DNA of 64,000 nucleotides from Marinobacter nauticus. Its GTDB lineage: Bacteria > Pseudomonadota > Gammaproteobacteria > Enterobacterales > Shewanellaceae. Shown one piece after another: positions 54,227 to 63,070 of this stretch. A model generated the notes under the pieces. That model saw only the letters and a program-made list of their open reading frames with translations. It did not search any database and was not told the DNA's origin. Location of the stretch: contig NZ_JAHVJZ010000010.1 of NCBI RefSeq assembly GCF_019801015.1, positions 119,627-183,626 of the forward strand, written 5' to 3'. The first letter of the stretch is position 1; each line of letters opens with the position of its first letter. The translations under genes and the position numbers were made by a program.

Positions 54227-55027
54227 TTACCCTGTCACAGTCAGGCGCTGACCGAGGGTGTGGCTCTCTCCCGGTTTCAGCACCTTCGGCTCCAATACCC
54301 AGGCGCTTTCAAGGCAGAGGAATTGCGCTTCCCCGCCGGGGTGCAGGTCGCCGATGCCCGGATTTGGGCCGGGGTTCCACACCACGGTGGCGTCATGGCC
54401 CCGGTTTTCGAGGTGCAGCCACGACGCGCCCTGAGGCAAACGCAGGGTGGTCAGGCCCGGCACAATGGCATCCACCGGGATCGGTGGCAGTGGTGCGCCC
54501 GGGCCGTCATCAAACAGGCTTTCTGATTTGGCGAGTTTGTCGATATGGGGAAGACCCGCCAACTCCGGTAGGTTGAGCCCGGCCACCTCGGTTGCAAAGT
54601 AGCCGTGCAAGGCCCCAGTAAAGCTCCAGGCGTGGTGATCGGTATTGGTGATGGTCAGCGCCATCGCAAGCTGATCGGCACGCAGCACAAACTGCATACG
54701 GGCGCGGAAGCGGTGGGGCCAGACAGCGCGGGTCCGCTCGCTGTCAGAAAGCTCCAGCGTCAACAGAGCCTGCTTGCCCGACTCGACCTGCTCCACCACC
54801 TGCCAGTGTTCGGTGCGGGCAAAGCCGTGGCTGGGCCCATCCGGCTTCTTACCGAACCAGGGAAAGCACAGCGGGACGCCCCCCCGAATGGGAAGGCGGC
54901 CGCTCAGGTCGGCGGTTTGACTGAGCCAGAGTCGATCAGCGCCCTTGCTGGTCCAGGACAGGGCCTGGGCACCAAAGGGGCTGACGGTGAGGACGCTGTC
55001 AGCGCAGCGCAGACTCAGAGGGGACAT
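54227..55027 (-). CDS. D-hexose-6-phosphate mutarotase (YeaD-like)
   Basis: A 266-residue aldose-epimerase-fold protein of the YeaD group. Conserved segments include PIRGGVPLCFPWFGKK, SHGFARTEHW (catalytic His region), TGALHGYFAT and the C-terminal CLESAW. It interconverts anomers of hexose 6-phosphates. ATG at 55027 follows AAGGAG. It overlaps the end of pepP by 29 bp, making it the last gene of the reductase-peptidase unit, although its job is unrelated to proline metabolism. Confidence 0.88.
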   Translation of the reverse strand: MSPLSLRCADSVLTVSPFGAQALSWTSKGADRLWLSQTADLSGRLPIRGGVPLCFPWFGKKPDGPSHGFARTEHWQVVEQVESGKQALLTLELSDSERTRAVWPHRFRARMQFVLRADQLAMALTITNTDHHAWSFTGALHGYFATEVAGLNLPELAGLPHIDKLAKSESLFDDGPGAPLPPIPVDAIVPGLTTLRLPQGASWLHLENRGHDATVVWNPGPNPGIGDLHPGGEAQFLCLESAWVLEPKVLKPGESHTLGQRLTVTG

Positions 55028-56345
55028 GGACACTCCTTGTTATGGGGGCAGAACCCACCAATGACTCAAGCTCGGCGACCGTTCTTGGTGCCGCAGCGGA
55101 CAGGTTTTCCGCCCCAGTATGAGTAACCAGAATGTCATCTTCAATTCGTACCGCGATGCCACGCCATTTCGGGTCCACATCCGCTGCGTTATCGGGGATA
55201 TAGAGCCCTGGCTCAATGGTCAGCACCATGCCCGGCTCCAGCGGGCGCCACTCGCCACTGGGCAGCCGATACTGGCCGACGTCATGCACATCCAGCCCCA
55301 TATAGTGGCCGGTTTTGTGCACGGTAAAGCGTTTGTGGCCCTCTTCGGCCAACAGGGTTTCCAGCTCTCCCTTCAGGATGCCCAGCTCCAGCAGGCCTTC
55401 CGTCAGTACCCGGCGGGCGGTGTTGTAGATGCTGCCCCAAGGGGCACCCGGCGTCACTGTGGCGATGGCGGCATCCAGCGAGGCCAGTACCAGGTTGTAG
55501 AGCGTTTTCTGCGGCTCGGAAAACTGGCCGCTGACCGGATAAGTCCGGGTGATGTCGGAGGCGTATCCGCGGAACTCGCCGCCGGCGTCGATCAGCAACA
55601 TCTGGCCCGCTTCGAGCGGCTTGTCGTTCTCGTCGTAGTGGAGGCACATGGCACGGGGGCCGCCTGCGACGATATTGGGGTAGGGGTCGGTGTCGCAGTC
55701 CCAATGCGCGAGCTCGGCGTTAAAGGCCATGCTGAGCTGCCGTTCATTGACGCCCGGTGCAGTGTGGGCCATCACCTTGCGGTGCGCGGCACAGGCGGCA
55801 TCGGTGGCGTGACGGATGGCCGCGACTTCCGCATCGGTCTTAATGATGCGCATCTCATGCAGCACGCCGGCAAGCGGCTCCAGTGAACGGAACACACGCC
55901 GGTCGTCAAACCGTACGCTTTGACGCTGTGCATTCACCCAACCCCAGACCCGGGCAGAGAGGCGGTTTTCTTCATCGCCCAGCAGGATACGCTGGCGCTC
56001 TTCAAGCAGCTCCGGCAGCACCTTGTCCATCTCGTCAATGGGGTAGGCCAGGTTGGCGCCCAGCTCTGTTACCGCGCCTTCGGGGCCCAGGCGAGCGCCG
56101 AAGCTGGTTTCCATGGCCGGATCTTTCGCTCGGCAAAAGATCACGTAGGGCTGGGCATGACCGGGTCGGATCAGCGCCACCGCGTCCGGCTCGTGAAAAC
56201 CGGTCAGGTACAGAAAATCCTTGTTCTGGGTGAAACGGTAGGGCTGGTTTTTGGAGCGGATGCGTTGCGGCGATCCGGCCACAATCACCGCGGCGTTGGT
56301 GTCCAGCTGTTCACACAATTTCTGACGATGGAGAGTTGGGTTCAT
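54999..56345 (-). CDS. pepP: Xaa-Pro aminopeptidase
   Basis: A 448-residue metallopeptidase of the M24B family that removes N-terminal residues before proline. Metal ligands are visible: Asp in LLIDAGGEF, Asp in YASDITRTY, His in TGHYMGLDVHD, Glu in LTIEPGLY and Glu in VRIEDDIL. ATGA overlaps with the upstream reductase stop, giving tight coupling. PepP is placed here with hydroxyproline genes, so it probably frees proline or hydroxyproline from collagen-like peptides. Confidence 0.93.
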   Translation of the reverse strand: MNPTLHRQKLCEQLDTNAAVIVAGSPQRIRSKNQPYRFTQNKDFLYLTGFHEPDAVALIRPGHAQPYVIFCRAKDPAMETSFGARLGPEGAVTELGANLAYPIDEMDKVLPELLEERQRILLGDEENRLSARVWGWVNAQRQSVRFDDRRVFRSLEPLAGVLHEMRIIKTDAEVAAIRHATDAACAAHRKVMAHTAPGVNERQLSMAFNAELAHWDCDTDPYPNIVAGGPRAMCLHYDENDKPLEAGQMLLIDAGGEFRGYASDITRTYPVSGQFSEPQKTLYNLVLASLDAAIATVTPGAPWGSIYNTARRVLTEGLLELGILKGELETLLAEEGHKRFTVHKTGHYMGLDVHDVGQYRLPSGEWRPLEPGMVLTIEPGLYIPDNAADVDPKWRGIAVRIEDDILVTHTGAENLSAAAPRTVAELESLVGSAPITRSVHVPSESALR

Positions 56346-57283
56346 GATGGCTCCTTCCATTGCCGCTCAACCTCTCTGGCGGCGGCAAGATCTTCGAGGG
56401 CATGGCCGACGGATTTGAACAGGGTCAGTTCATTGTGGTCAGTGCGGCCGTTGTGTTGTTGCTGGCACAGTTCAAACAGGGTGGCCTGAACGTCATCCGG
56501 CTGAATGATGCCCTGGGCGAGCGGAATGGCCAGGTCTCCGGTCTCTTTCAGGGCGCCTTCGCGGCTGTCCACAAAGATCCGGCAACGACGAACCACCTCA
56601 TCATCCGCTTCACGCATATCGGGGCGGTAGGCACCGACCAGATCAATGTGTTGTCCCGGCTTCAGCCATTCGCCTTTCAGCAGCGGCGTCCGGGACAGGG
56701 TGGCCACACTGACGATGTCCGCCTGAGCAGCGGCCTCGGCCAGGTCATCCACCACGTCAAAAACCAGGTCAAGATGGCTCAGGCTTTCGGCCAGCGCATG
56801 GGCTTTTTCCGGATTGCGGCCCCAGATCTTCACCTTGCGGATGGGCCGCACCGTGGCGTGGGCTTCGATCAGCAGCGGTGCCAGGGTGCCGGTGCCCACC
56901 ATCAGCAGCGTCTCAGCACTTTTCGGCGCCAGATAGCTGGCGGCCAGAGCGGAGGCGGCAGCGGTGCGGCGGGCCGTCAGTGCGGGCGCATCCATCATCA
57001 GCTCTGGAGTGCCAGTCGGCAGATCGAGCAGCAGGTAGATGCCCTGGATGCTGGGGCGGTCCTGATTGTGGGGGGCAACCGTCACCAGTTTTACACCGGC
57101 TTTGTCGCCATCCTGCCAGGCTGGCATCAGTAACAGTGTGGTTTCCCGATGGCCAGGGTGCGCCATATCGTGGTGATGGCGCAGCGGCACAGTGGCGCCC
57201 TGAATAAAGGCCTGGCGCAAAGCGGGGATCAATCTTTCAAAAGGCAGGGCGGCGTGCACCTGTTGGGCATTCAGTTGTTCCAT
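56342..57283 (-). CDS. 1-pyrroline-2-carboxylate reductase (ornithine cyclodeaminase/mu-crystallin family)
   Basis: A 313-residue protein of the OCD/mu-crystallin family. The dinucleotide-binding loop is VGTGTLAPLLIEA (about residue 130), and the substrate region includes PALTARRTAAASALA. Members often reduce 1-pyrroline-2-carboxylate to L-proline with NAD(P)H, completing trans-3-hydroxyproline use; the dehydratase gene nearby supports this. It heads an operon with pepP and the mutarotase. An operator-like palindrome lies just before its start codon. Confidence 0.87.
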   Translation of the reverse strand: MEQLNAQQVHAALPFERLIPALRQAFIQGATVPLRHHHDMAHPGHRETTLLLMPAWQDGDKAGVKLVTVAPHNQDRPSIQGIYLLLDLPTGTPELMMDAPALTARRTAAASALAASYLAPKSAETLLMVGTGTLAPLLIEAHATVRPIRKVKIWGRNPEKAHALAESLSHLDLVFDVVDDLAEAAAQADIVSVATLSRTPLLKGEWLKPGQHIDLVGAYRPDMREADDEVVRRCRIFVDSREGALKETGDLAIPLAQGIIQPDDVQATLFELCQQQHNGRTDHNELTLFKSVGHALEDLAAAREVERQWKEPS

Positions 57284-57289
57284 GTTGGT

Positions 57290-57301
57290 TTTGTATACAA
57301 T
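57290..57301. promoter_or_regulatory. Second copy of the hydroxyproline operator
   Basis: TTGTATACAA (57291-57300) is the core palindrome of the 51821 site, with one mismatch in the outer bases of the 12-mer. It sits 7 bp upstream of the reductase ATG and downstream of the predicted promoter, where a bound repressor would block elongation or translation initiation. Confidence 0.65.
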
Positions 57302-57318
57302 ATCCCTTTGGTGTGCCG

Positions 57319-57346
57319 ATAATACGAGCCGCGGGAAAAAAAGTCA
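57319..57346 (-). promoter_or_regulatory. Predicted sigma70 promoter of the reductase-pepP operon
   Basis: TGACTT (57341-57346) and TATTAT (57319-57324) with 16-bp spacing on the minus strand. Confidence 0.5.
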
Positions 57347-57423
57347 CCCGGAAGCGCCAAATTAGGGGTCGTTTAGTGGGCGGGTGAACTAGAGTTAAAA
57401 CTTCCTGAAGAGGCGAGCAAATA

Positions 57424-57741
57424 ATGACTCAACTATCCCGCGCTCAAATCGAATGGACTCTGTTACCCCCGCTCAAGGATGTGCTGCCCTATCGGTTTGA
57501 GAACGGTGCCTCGTTTAAGGGGTTCCGCGCCGAGTGTGACGCGTGCGGTCAGACGATCGATTTGCCGCAAGTCCGGGGCCGAATTACACCGCTGGCCGGC
57601 AATCGCTGTGTGGTCAGTGCCCGTGGCCGTTGTTTGTGCTGTAACACCTATTGTGAGTACCACTATCTGCTAAGCGCCGACGGCACCCTCTCCGCCTCGC
57701 CGCTGACTTACTGGGATGACGGGAACCCGCCGTCCCAGTAA
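57424..57741 (+). CDS. Small zinc-ribbon-like hypothetical protein
   Basis: A 105-residue cytoplasmic protein with two Cys clusters, CDACGQ (CxxC, about residue 39) and CLCCNTYCEYH (about 70), suggestive of a zinc site. It has no membrane segment. GAAGAGGCGAG upstream is a fair ribosome site. It converges on the M48 protease gene with no clear terminator. Family not recognised; a role in nucleic-acid binding is possible but unproven. Confidence 0.7.
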   Translation: MTQLSRAQIEWTLLPPLKDVLPYRFENGASFKGFRAECDACGQTIDLPQVRGRITPLAGNRCVVSARGRCLCCNTYCEYHYLLSADGTLSASPLTYWDDGNPPSQ

Positions 57742-57757
57742 GTGTTTCTCTGACTGC

Positions 57758-59560
57758 TCAGGCTTTGCTGAGGGCGACCGTGATCGGCGCCTCCAGCAGC
57801 ATGGCAAAAAGCTGTACCAGAACCGCTTCCTGTTCGGTCTGAACGCCGTCCTGCGCCACGCAAAGCTCGATGGCGCGGATAAGCTTTCGCTTGTTCTGAG
57901 GCGCAAGGTGAACCAGTCGCGGCAGGTCTTCACTGAGGGCTTGCCAATCCGGTTCGCCCGGCCAGTTGGCCTGATACGCGTTCATCGCATTGGCACCCCG
58001 GAAGAACGCACGCTGCTGCTCCTGCTCATCATCGTGCCCCTGATGCGCCAACAGTCCCAGCAAGGCGAGTGACACTTCCGGTTGCCGCGCTTTGGGCAGA
58101 GCCTTGGGCGGCGGAGTCAGAAAGTGGTTGAGCAGTGCCTGGATGCACCAGGGGCCCAGACGATTGGGCTGGGCGTCCCACAACTCTTGCAACTGTGCCT
58201 GTAACTCCGCTTTTTGCGGATCGGAAAGCAGTTGAAGGTTGGGGGGCAGCAGTTCCAGTAACGTCAGCTTTTCCCGGGCAGATAACGCCGCTACCTGAGT
58301 CTGCAGTGCTTCGACACTGCGGCGCACTGGTGCGTGCAGCTCCGGCAGCAGGTCGGCCTTGGCGTCATCGGGCCAAAGCAGAGCAAGGGCGAGTTCACGG
58401 GCGGTTTCCGGTTCGTGACTGGCGTCTTTGAGCGTGTCGGGCAGCGCGGCCAGCAACACCGCACCTGCCAGCCATTGCTGCCTGGAGGGTTGAGCTGCCG
58501 TTGCTTGTGGCGCCGGCTCCGGGGGTTGCTGCGCCTGGAGGCGCTGCTTCATCTTGTTGACCGTCGGAGCGTAGCGCCCGTCCCAGTGCGGCTCGATAGC
58601 ACGAATTCGCGCTTCCAGCGGCGGATGGGTGGCCAGCCAGGAGGAGCGGGGTCGGATATTGCCGAAGAACAGGTGGCTGGATTCGGTGGCTTTGGGGTGG
58701 TCGACGCTGCTGCTGTACTGACTGGCACCAATCAGCTTCAGCGCGTCCGCGATGCCGCTGGGGTTGCGGGTAAATTGCACCGCTGAGGCGTCGGCCAGGA
58801 ACTCCCGTTGCCGACTGACGGCCGCTTTGATGGCTTTGCCAAACAGCGTTCCGATCCAGCCCAACACCAACAATCCAATCCCCAGCAGCGCGAGTTGACC
58901 GCTCTCTTTACTGCGGCCCCGGCTGCCGTGCATCAGCAACTCACCGATCTGGCTGATAAAGAGTATGCCCGCCAATACCGCCATCAGGCGCAGATTAAGC
59001 CGCATATCACCATTAAGGATATGGCTGAATTCATGGGCAACGACGCCCTGAAGCTGGTCACGGTTGAGCTTTTCCAGGGTGCCTTTGGTAACGCCGATGA
59101 CAGCGTCTCGTGGTGAGTGTCCCGCGGCGAAGGCGTTAATGCCCATCTCACGGTCCAGCAGGTAGACCGGCGGAACGGTGGTGCCGGCTGCGATGGCCAT
59201 CTCTTCCACCACGTTTAATAGCCGTTGCTCCTGCGGGGTAGCGGCGTTGCTGTTGAGCCGGCGCCCGCCCATGGACTCGGCAACGGCGCTGCCGCCCCCT
59301 CGTAGCATCAACCACTTAAACAGGCTGACCAGAATGATCACGGCAAGGGTGGCCAGGCCGATCATCACGCTGTCCATGGAAAGCAGCCGGTCCGAAAGGC
59401 TGGGCAGCGGTTGGCCCGGTGGCGGCGGGTCGAGGGTGATAAACAGCACCTGGGTCAGCAGATTGATCAACGCGATGATGCAAAGCACCGCGAGGGCAAA
59501 CAGCCCGACCAATTGCCCGGTACGACGCCGGGCCTGGTCCTGCTGGGCAAAGAAGTCCAT
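57758..59560 (-). CDS. M48-family membrane zinc metalloprotease
   Basis: A 600-residue HtpX/Ste24-like protease. Membrane helices are near residues 16-40 and 53-72, then the zinc motif HEFSHILNGD (HExxH, about residue 178) and two more helices near 195-215 and 222-240. The long C-terminal region (about 330-600) is soluble and Ala/Leu/Gln-rich. It follows the lemA gene by 12 bp, a common pairing in which the protease degrades membrane proteins. Substrates are unknown. Confidence 0.9.
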   Translation of the reverse strand: MDFFAQQDQARRRTGQLVGLFALAVLCIIALINLLTQVLFITLDPPPPGQPLPSLSDRLLSMDSVMIGLATLAVIILVSLFKWLMLRGGGSAVAESMGGRRLNSNAATPQEQRLLNVVEEMAIAAGTTVPPVYLLDREMGINAFAAGHSPRDAVIGVTKGTLEKLNRDQLQGVVAHEFSHILNGDMRLNLRLMAVLAGILFISQIGELLMHGSRGRSKESGQLALLGIGLLVLGWIGTLFGKAIKAAVSRQREFLADASAVQFTRNPSGIADALKLIGASQYSSSVDHPKATESSHLFFGNIRPRSSWLATHPPLEARIRAIEPHWDGRYAPTVNKMKQRLQAQQPPEPAPQATAAQPSRQQWLAGAVLLAALPDTLKDASHEPETARELALALLWPDDAKADLLPELHAPVRRSVEALQTQVAALSAREKLTLLELLPPNLQLLSDPQKAELQAQLQELWDAQPNRLGPWCIQALLNHFLTPPPKALPKARQPEVSLALLGLLAHQGHDDEQEQQRAFFRGANAMNAYQANWPGEPDWQALSEDLPRLVHLAPQNKRKLIRAIELCVAQDGVQTEQEAVLVQLFAMLLEAPITVALSKA

Positions 59561-59572
59561 TTCCGCCGTTCC

Positions 59573-60163
59573 TTAAAACTGCACCTTGGGGGCGGCTTGA
59601 ATCGCTGCGGAGTCTTCAAACTCAAGAAGGTTGGCGTCCTGACCGTGGCCAAACATGCCGGCAAACACAACGGGTGGAAACTGTTGCTTGTAGCTGTTGT
59701 AGGCGGTGACGGCGTCATTGAAGGCCTGGCGGGCAAAGGCAACCCGGTTCTCTGTGGTGGTCAGCTCTTCAGAGACCTGCATCATGTTCTGATTGGCTTT
59801 CAGGTCCGGGTAGGCTTCCATCACTACGTTCAGTCTGCCGAGTGCTGAGGTCAGCGCCGATTCGGCGCCAGCCAGCTGGGCAATGCCGGTCGGGGAGGTG
59901 GGATCTGCGCTGGCGGCCTGCAGTCCGGCCAGGGCCTGATTACGGGCACTGATGACCGCTTCCAGCGTCTCACGTTCGTGTTTGAGGTAGCCCTTGGCGG
60001 TTTCCACCAGATTGGGGATAAGGTCATAACGGCGCTTAAGTTGCACTTCAATTTGCGCAAAGGCGTTCTGGTGACGGTTTTTCAGATTCACCAGCTTGTT
60101 GTAGATGCCAACCACATATAGGGCGATGGCGGCGAGTACCACCAGAGTGATGATTGTGGACAT
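59573..60163 (-). CDS. LemA family protein
   Basis: A 196-residue LemA protein: an N-terminal membrane helix (ITLVVLAAIALYVVGIYNKLV), then a helical LemA domain with NAFAQIEVQLKRRYDLIPNLVETAKGYL near residues 38-65. It is anchored to the inner membrane and of uncertain function. Directly upstream of the M48 protease gene, with which it is probably co-transcribed. Confidence 0.93.
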   Translation of the reverse strand: MSTIITLVVLAAIALYVVGIYNKLVNLKNRHQNAFAQIEVQLKRRYDLIPNLVETAKGYLKHERETLEAVISARNQALAGLQAASADPTSPTGIAQLAGAESALTSALGRLNVVMEAYPDLKANQNMMQVSEELTTTENRVAFARQAFNDAVTAYNSYKQQFPPVVFAGMFGHGQDANLLEFEDSAAIQAAPKVQF

Positions 60164-60265
60164 GGGGGGTTCCTGTGCTTGTCGATTCCTACGCCAAAGT
60201 TAACGGCAGGCGCGAAGGAAAAAAAGCCTGCGTTGATCAAACTTAGTACGGATTTACAAGACGTT

Positions 60266-60290
60266 AAAAAAAGGCGCCCGATTGGGCGCC
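60266..60290 (-). terminator. metNIQ terminator
   Basis: Arms GGCGCCC and GGGCGCC (60273-60290) with a GATT loop; the seven A on the left provide the U tail on the minus strand, just past metQ. Confidence 0.85.
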
Positions 60291-60308
60291 CGACAGGAGG
60301 TGGGAAAT

Positions 60309-61100
60309 TTACCAGCCTTTCACAATGTTGCCGCTGAACAGTTCGCGGGCTTTCTGGTGAACCGCTTCAGACTGGTAAGCCTGAATAAACTGGGCGATAC
60401 GCGGGTCATCCTGGTTGTTACTGCGGGCCACGATAAGGTTCACGTAGGGGCTGTCCTGATCTTCAACAAACAGGCCTTCCTTTTCCAGGGTCAGTCCCGC
60501 CTGGCCGGCAAAGGTGTTGTTGATGATGGCGAAGCTGACGTCCTGCAGCGCCCGCGGCAGCTGAGCCGCTTCCAGCTCCAGAATCTCAAGGTTGTTCGGA
60601 TTTTCGATGATGTCACGAGGCGTGGCGGCGATGCCAACGCCGGGCTTCAGCGTCAGCAGGCCCTGTTTTTCCAGCAGCACCAGTGAGCGTCCGAGGTTGG
60701 TGGGGTCGTTTGGCAGGGCAACTTTGGCCCCTGGCTGCAGCTCATCCAGACTGCGGATGCTCTGAGAGTAGGCGGCGATGGGATAGACAAAGGTGTTGGC
60801 GACGGCAACGAGATCGTAGCCCCGGGCATCAATCTGGCCTTCGAGGTACGGACGGTGCTGGAACGCGTTGATGTCGATGCTGCCGTCATTCAGCGCGGCG
60901 TTGGGGGTCACGTAGTCAGTAAAGGGGACAATCTCGACGTCGAGGCCGAAGCGGGCTTTCGCTTCCTGGGCTGCCACTTCCGCCACCTGGGCTTCAGGCC
61001 CGGCGATGGCACCAAGTTTCAGTACGTCACTGTCATGACCGCTGCAGGCGGTGAGGGCGAGCGCGGCAGCGCCGGCAATCAGGGAGCGGATCAGGTTCAT
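60309..61100 (-). CDS. metQ: Methionine-binding lipoprotein MetQ
   Basis: A 263-residue lipoprotein. The lipobox LTAC (about residues 16-19) follows a short signal. The NlpA/MetQ domain includes KLGAIAGPEAQVAEVAAQEA and the ligand-region segments DINAFQHRPYLEGQ and LPNDPTNLGRSLVLLE. It delivers D- or L-methionine to the MetNI importer. The ATG at 61100 is used rather than the longer frame. It is the last gene of metN-metI-metQ. Confidence 0.94.
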   Translation of the reverse strand: MNLIRSLIAGAAALALTACSGHDSDVLKLGAIAGPEAQVAEVAAQEAKARFGLDVEIVPFTDYVTPNAALNDGSIDINAFQHRPYLEGQIDARGYDLVAVANTFVYPIAAYSQSIRSLDELQPGAKVALPNDPTNLGRSLVLLEKQGLLTLKPGVGIAATPRDIIENPNNLEILELEAAQLPRALQDVSFAIINNTFAGQAGLTLEKEGLFVEDQDSPYVNLIVARSNNQDDPRIAQFIQAYQSEAVHQKARELFSGNIVKGW

Positions 61101-61143
61101 AGCGTGGTCCTTATTAAGATTGTCGTTGTAATGGAATGGGGTA

Positions 61144-61797
61144 TTAACGGTGGTCGATACGGCGTACGAGTGCGTCACCGGTGCTTTGCAGGACTTGCAC
61201 CAGAACCAGCAGAATCACAATGGTGGCCAGCATCACGTCCAGTTCGAAGCGGTAGTAGCCGTAGCGAATGCCGACGTCGCCCAGCCCGCCTCCACCGACC
61301 GCACCGGCCATGGCGGAGTAGCTCACCAGGGTCACCAGTGTGATGGTAATGCTGTTGACGATGCCAGGAAGGGCTTCCGGGAGCAGCACTTTGCGGATGA
61401 TTTGTGCCGGACTGGCGCCCATGGCTTGTGCTGCCTCAACCAAACCGGCTGGCACCTCCATCAATGCGCCCTCAATCAGACGGGCAATAAAGGGGATGGC
61501 GCCGACGGTGAGGGGGACCACCGCGGCCATGGTGCCGATGCTGGTGCCCACAACCAAACGGGTGAATGGAATGATGGCCACCAGCAAAATAATAAAGGGA
61601 ACGGAACGACCGGCGTTGACCAACATTCCCAACACCCGATTTACGGCGACGTTTTCCAGAAGTTGGCCTGACTTGGTCAGGTGAAGAATGACACCCAGCG
61701 GGATGCCGGCCAGTGCCGCAATCAGCCCGGACAAAAACACCATCTGCAGGGTTTGCAGTGTGGCACCCCAAAGCAGGGGAAACAGATCACTGGACAT
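61144..61797 (-). CDS. metI: Methionine ABC transporter permease MetI
   Basis: A 217-residue inner-membrane permease with five predicted helices. The EAA-like loop contacting the ATPase lies around [27 protein letters not shown], split near residues 130-156. Two copies form the channel for methionine. It overlaps the end of metN by 11 bp and lies 43 bp ahead of metQ. Confidence 0.94.
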   Translation of the reverse strand: MSSDLFPLLWGATLQTLQMVFLSGLIAALAGIPLGVILHLTKSGQLLENVAVNRVLGMLVNAGRSVPFIILLVAIIPFTRLVVGTSIGTMAAVVPLTVGAIPFIARLIEGALMEVPAGLVEAAQAMGASPAQIIRKVLLPEALPGIVNSITITLVTLVSYSAMAGAVGGGGLGDVGIRYGYYRFELDVMLATIVILLVLVQVLQSTGDALVRRIDHR

Positions 61798-62821
61798 AGC
61801 CGAGCACCTCTACATCAATATTGTGTTCCAGCAGGTATTGCGTGGCGTTTTCAATGGCGGCTTTATCCCCCATCAGCTCGGCCAGCATCAGACCAAACTT
61901 CGTGCCACCGACGTACTCCATCTGGGCGCTCAGAATGCTGATGTCGATGCCAAACCGCTTAGCGGCCTGAGTGATGACCGGGGCGTCAACGCTGTCGCCG
62001 TGAAAGCTGAGACGAATCAGCGGCAGGCTCTGCGGGCCGGGCTGCTGATGCAGCGCATCTTTATAGGTGGCCGGAATGTCCAGATGCAGGGTTGAGCGGA
62101 TAAAGCGACGGGCCAGCTCGGTCTGAGCGTTGGCAAAGAACGGTCCGACTTCGCCCTGTTCAATCAGGTGGCCCTGATCGATGATGCCTACGCGGTCGCA
62201 GATCTGTTTCACCACTTCCATTTCATGGGTGATGAGAAGAATGGTCAGCCCGAGCCGTTGGTTGATCTCTTTCAGGAGCGTCAGGATCGACTTGGTGGTT
62301 TCCGGGTCCAAAGCCGAGGTGGCTTCGTCACACAGGAGTACCTTGGGGTCGTTTGCCAGCGCCCGGGCAATGGCGACCCGCTGCTTTTGACCTCCGGAAA
62401 GGTTGCTGGGGTAGGCGTCGGCTTTGTCCGCCAGACCCACCAGTTCCAGCAGCGGGGTGACTTTGTTTTCGATGTCAGCTTTGGACGCGCCAGACAGCTC
62501 CAGCGGGAACGCGACGTTTTCAAACACGGTGCGGGAAGCCAGCAAGTTGAAGTGCTGGAAGATCATCGCAACCTGCAGCCGGGCCTGACGCAGCGCTTTG
62601 GCCGACAGGGTAGTGAGGTCCTGACCATCAATGACCACCTGCCCGCTGTCGGGTTGCTCCAGCAGATTAACGCAGCGGATAAGGGTGCTCTTCCCGGCGC
62701 CGGAACTGCCAATGATGCCGAAGATGGTCCCGGCGGGGACGTGCAGATCCAACGGCTTGAGTGCGGGGATAACCCGGTCACCCTGGCGGTAGGATTTGGA
62801 AACGGCGTGAAGTCGGATCAT
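61787..62821 (-). CDS. metN: Methionine ABC transporter ATPase MetN
   Basis: A 344-residue ATPase. Walker A is [12 protein letters not shown] (about residue 38), the signature is [10 protein letters not shown] and Walker B is [14 protein letters not shown]-terminal NIL/ACT-like domain (about 265-344, [13 protein letters not shown] onward) senses methionine for trans-inhibition. It is the first gene of metNIQ, under four Met-box-like octamers at 62885-62930. Confidence 0.95.
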   Translation of the reverse strand: MIRLHAVSKSYRQGDRVIPALKPLDLHVPAGTIFGIIGSSGAGKSTLIRCVNLLEQPDSGQVVIDGQDLTTLSAKALRQARLQVAMIFQHFNLLASRTVFENVAFPLELSGASKADIENKVTPLLELVGLADKADAYPSNLSGGQKQRVAIARALANDPKVLLCDEATSALDPETTKSILTLLKEINQRLGLTILLITHEMEVVKQICDRVGIIDQGHLIEQGEVGPFFANAQTELARRFIRSTLHLDIPATYKDALHQQPGPQSLPLIRLSFHGDSVDAPVITQAAKRFGIDISILSAQMEYVGGTKFGLMLAELMGDKAAIENATQYLLEHNIDVEVLGYVQ

Positions 62822-62884
62822 GAATCTCTCATTGTTATTCTATTGAGGGCCGTCAACCGGCGGCCGATAGTGGGCAGTCTATTT

Positions 62885-62930
62885 GGACGTCCAGACGCCT
62901 GTCAATGGCCATTTGGACATTTGGACGGCT
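62885..62930. promoter_or_regulatory. Two pairs of MetJ boxes upstream of metNIQ
   Basis: Tandem octamers GGACGTCC-AGACGCCT (62885-62900) and GGACATTT-GGACGGCT (62915-62930) resemble the MetJ consensus AGACGTCT. Two adjacent octamers bind one MetJ pair, and the two pairs are 30 bp apart. This supports methionine repression of metN. Confidence 0.7.
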
Positions 62931-63070
62931 AAAGTCAGCGGGCAGTTGGATGCACAGATGCAAGTGCAGGCAAGGGCTGGCCTGAGTGCGTCGGTAGCGT
63001 ATCGGTTTTGACCTGCGCCTTGTGGGGCGGAATACTGCTCGCAGATCAATCATAGAAAGGGGAATGTTAC

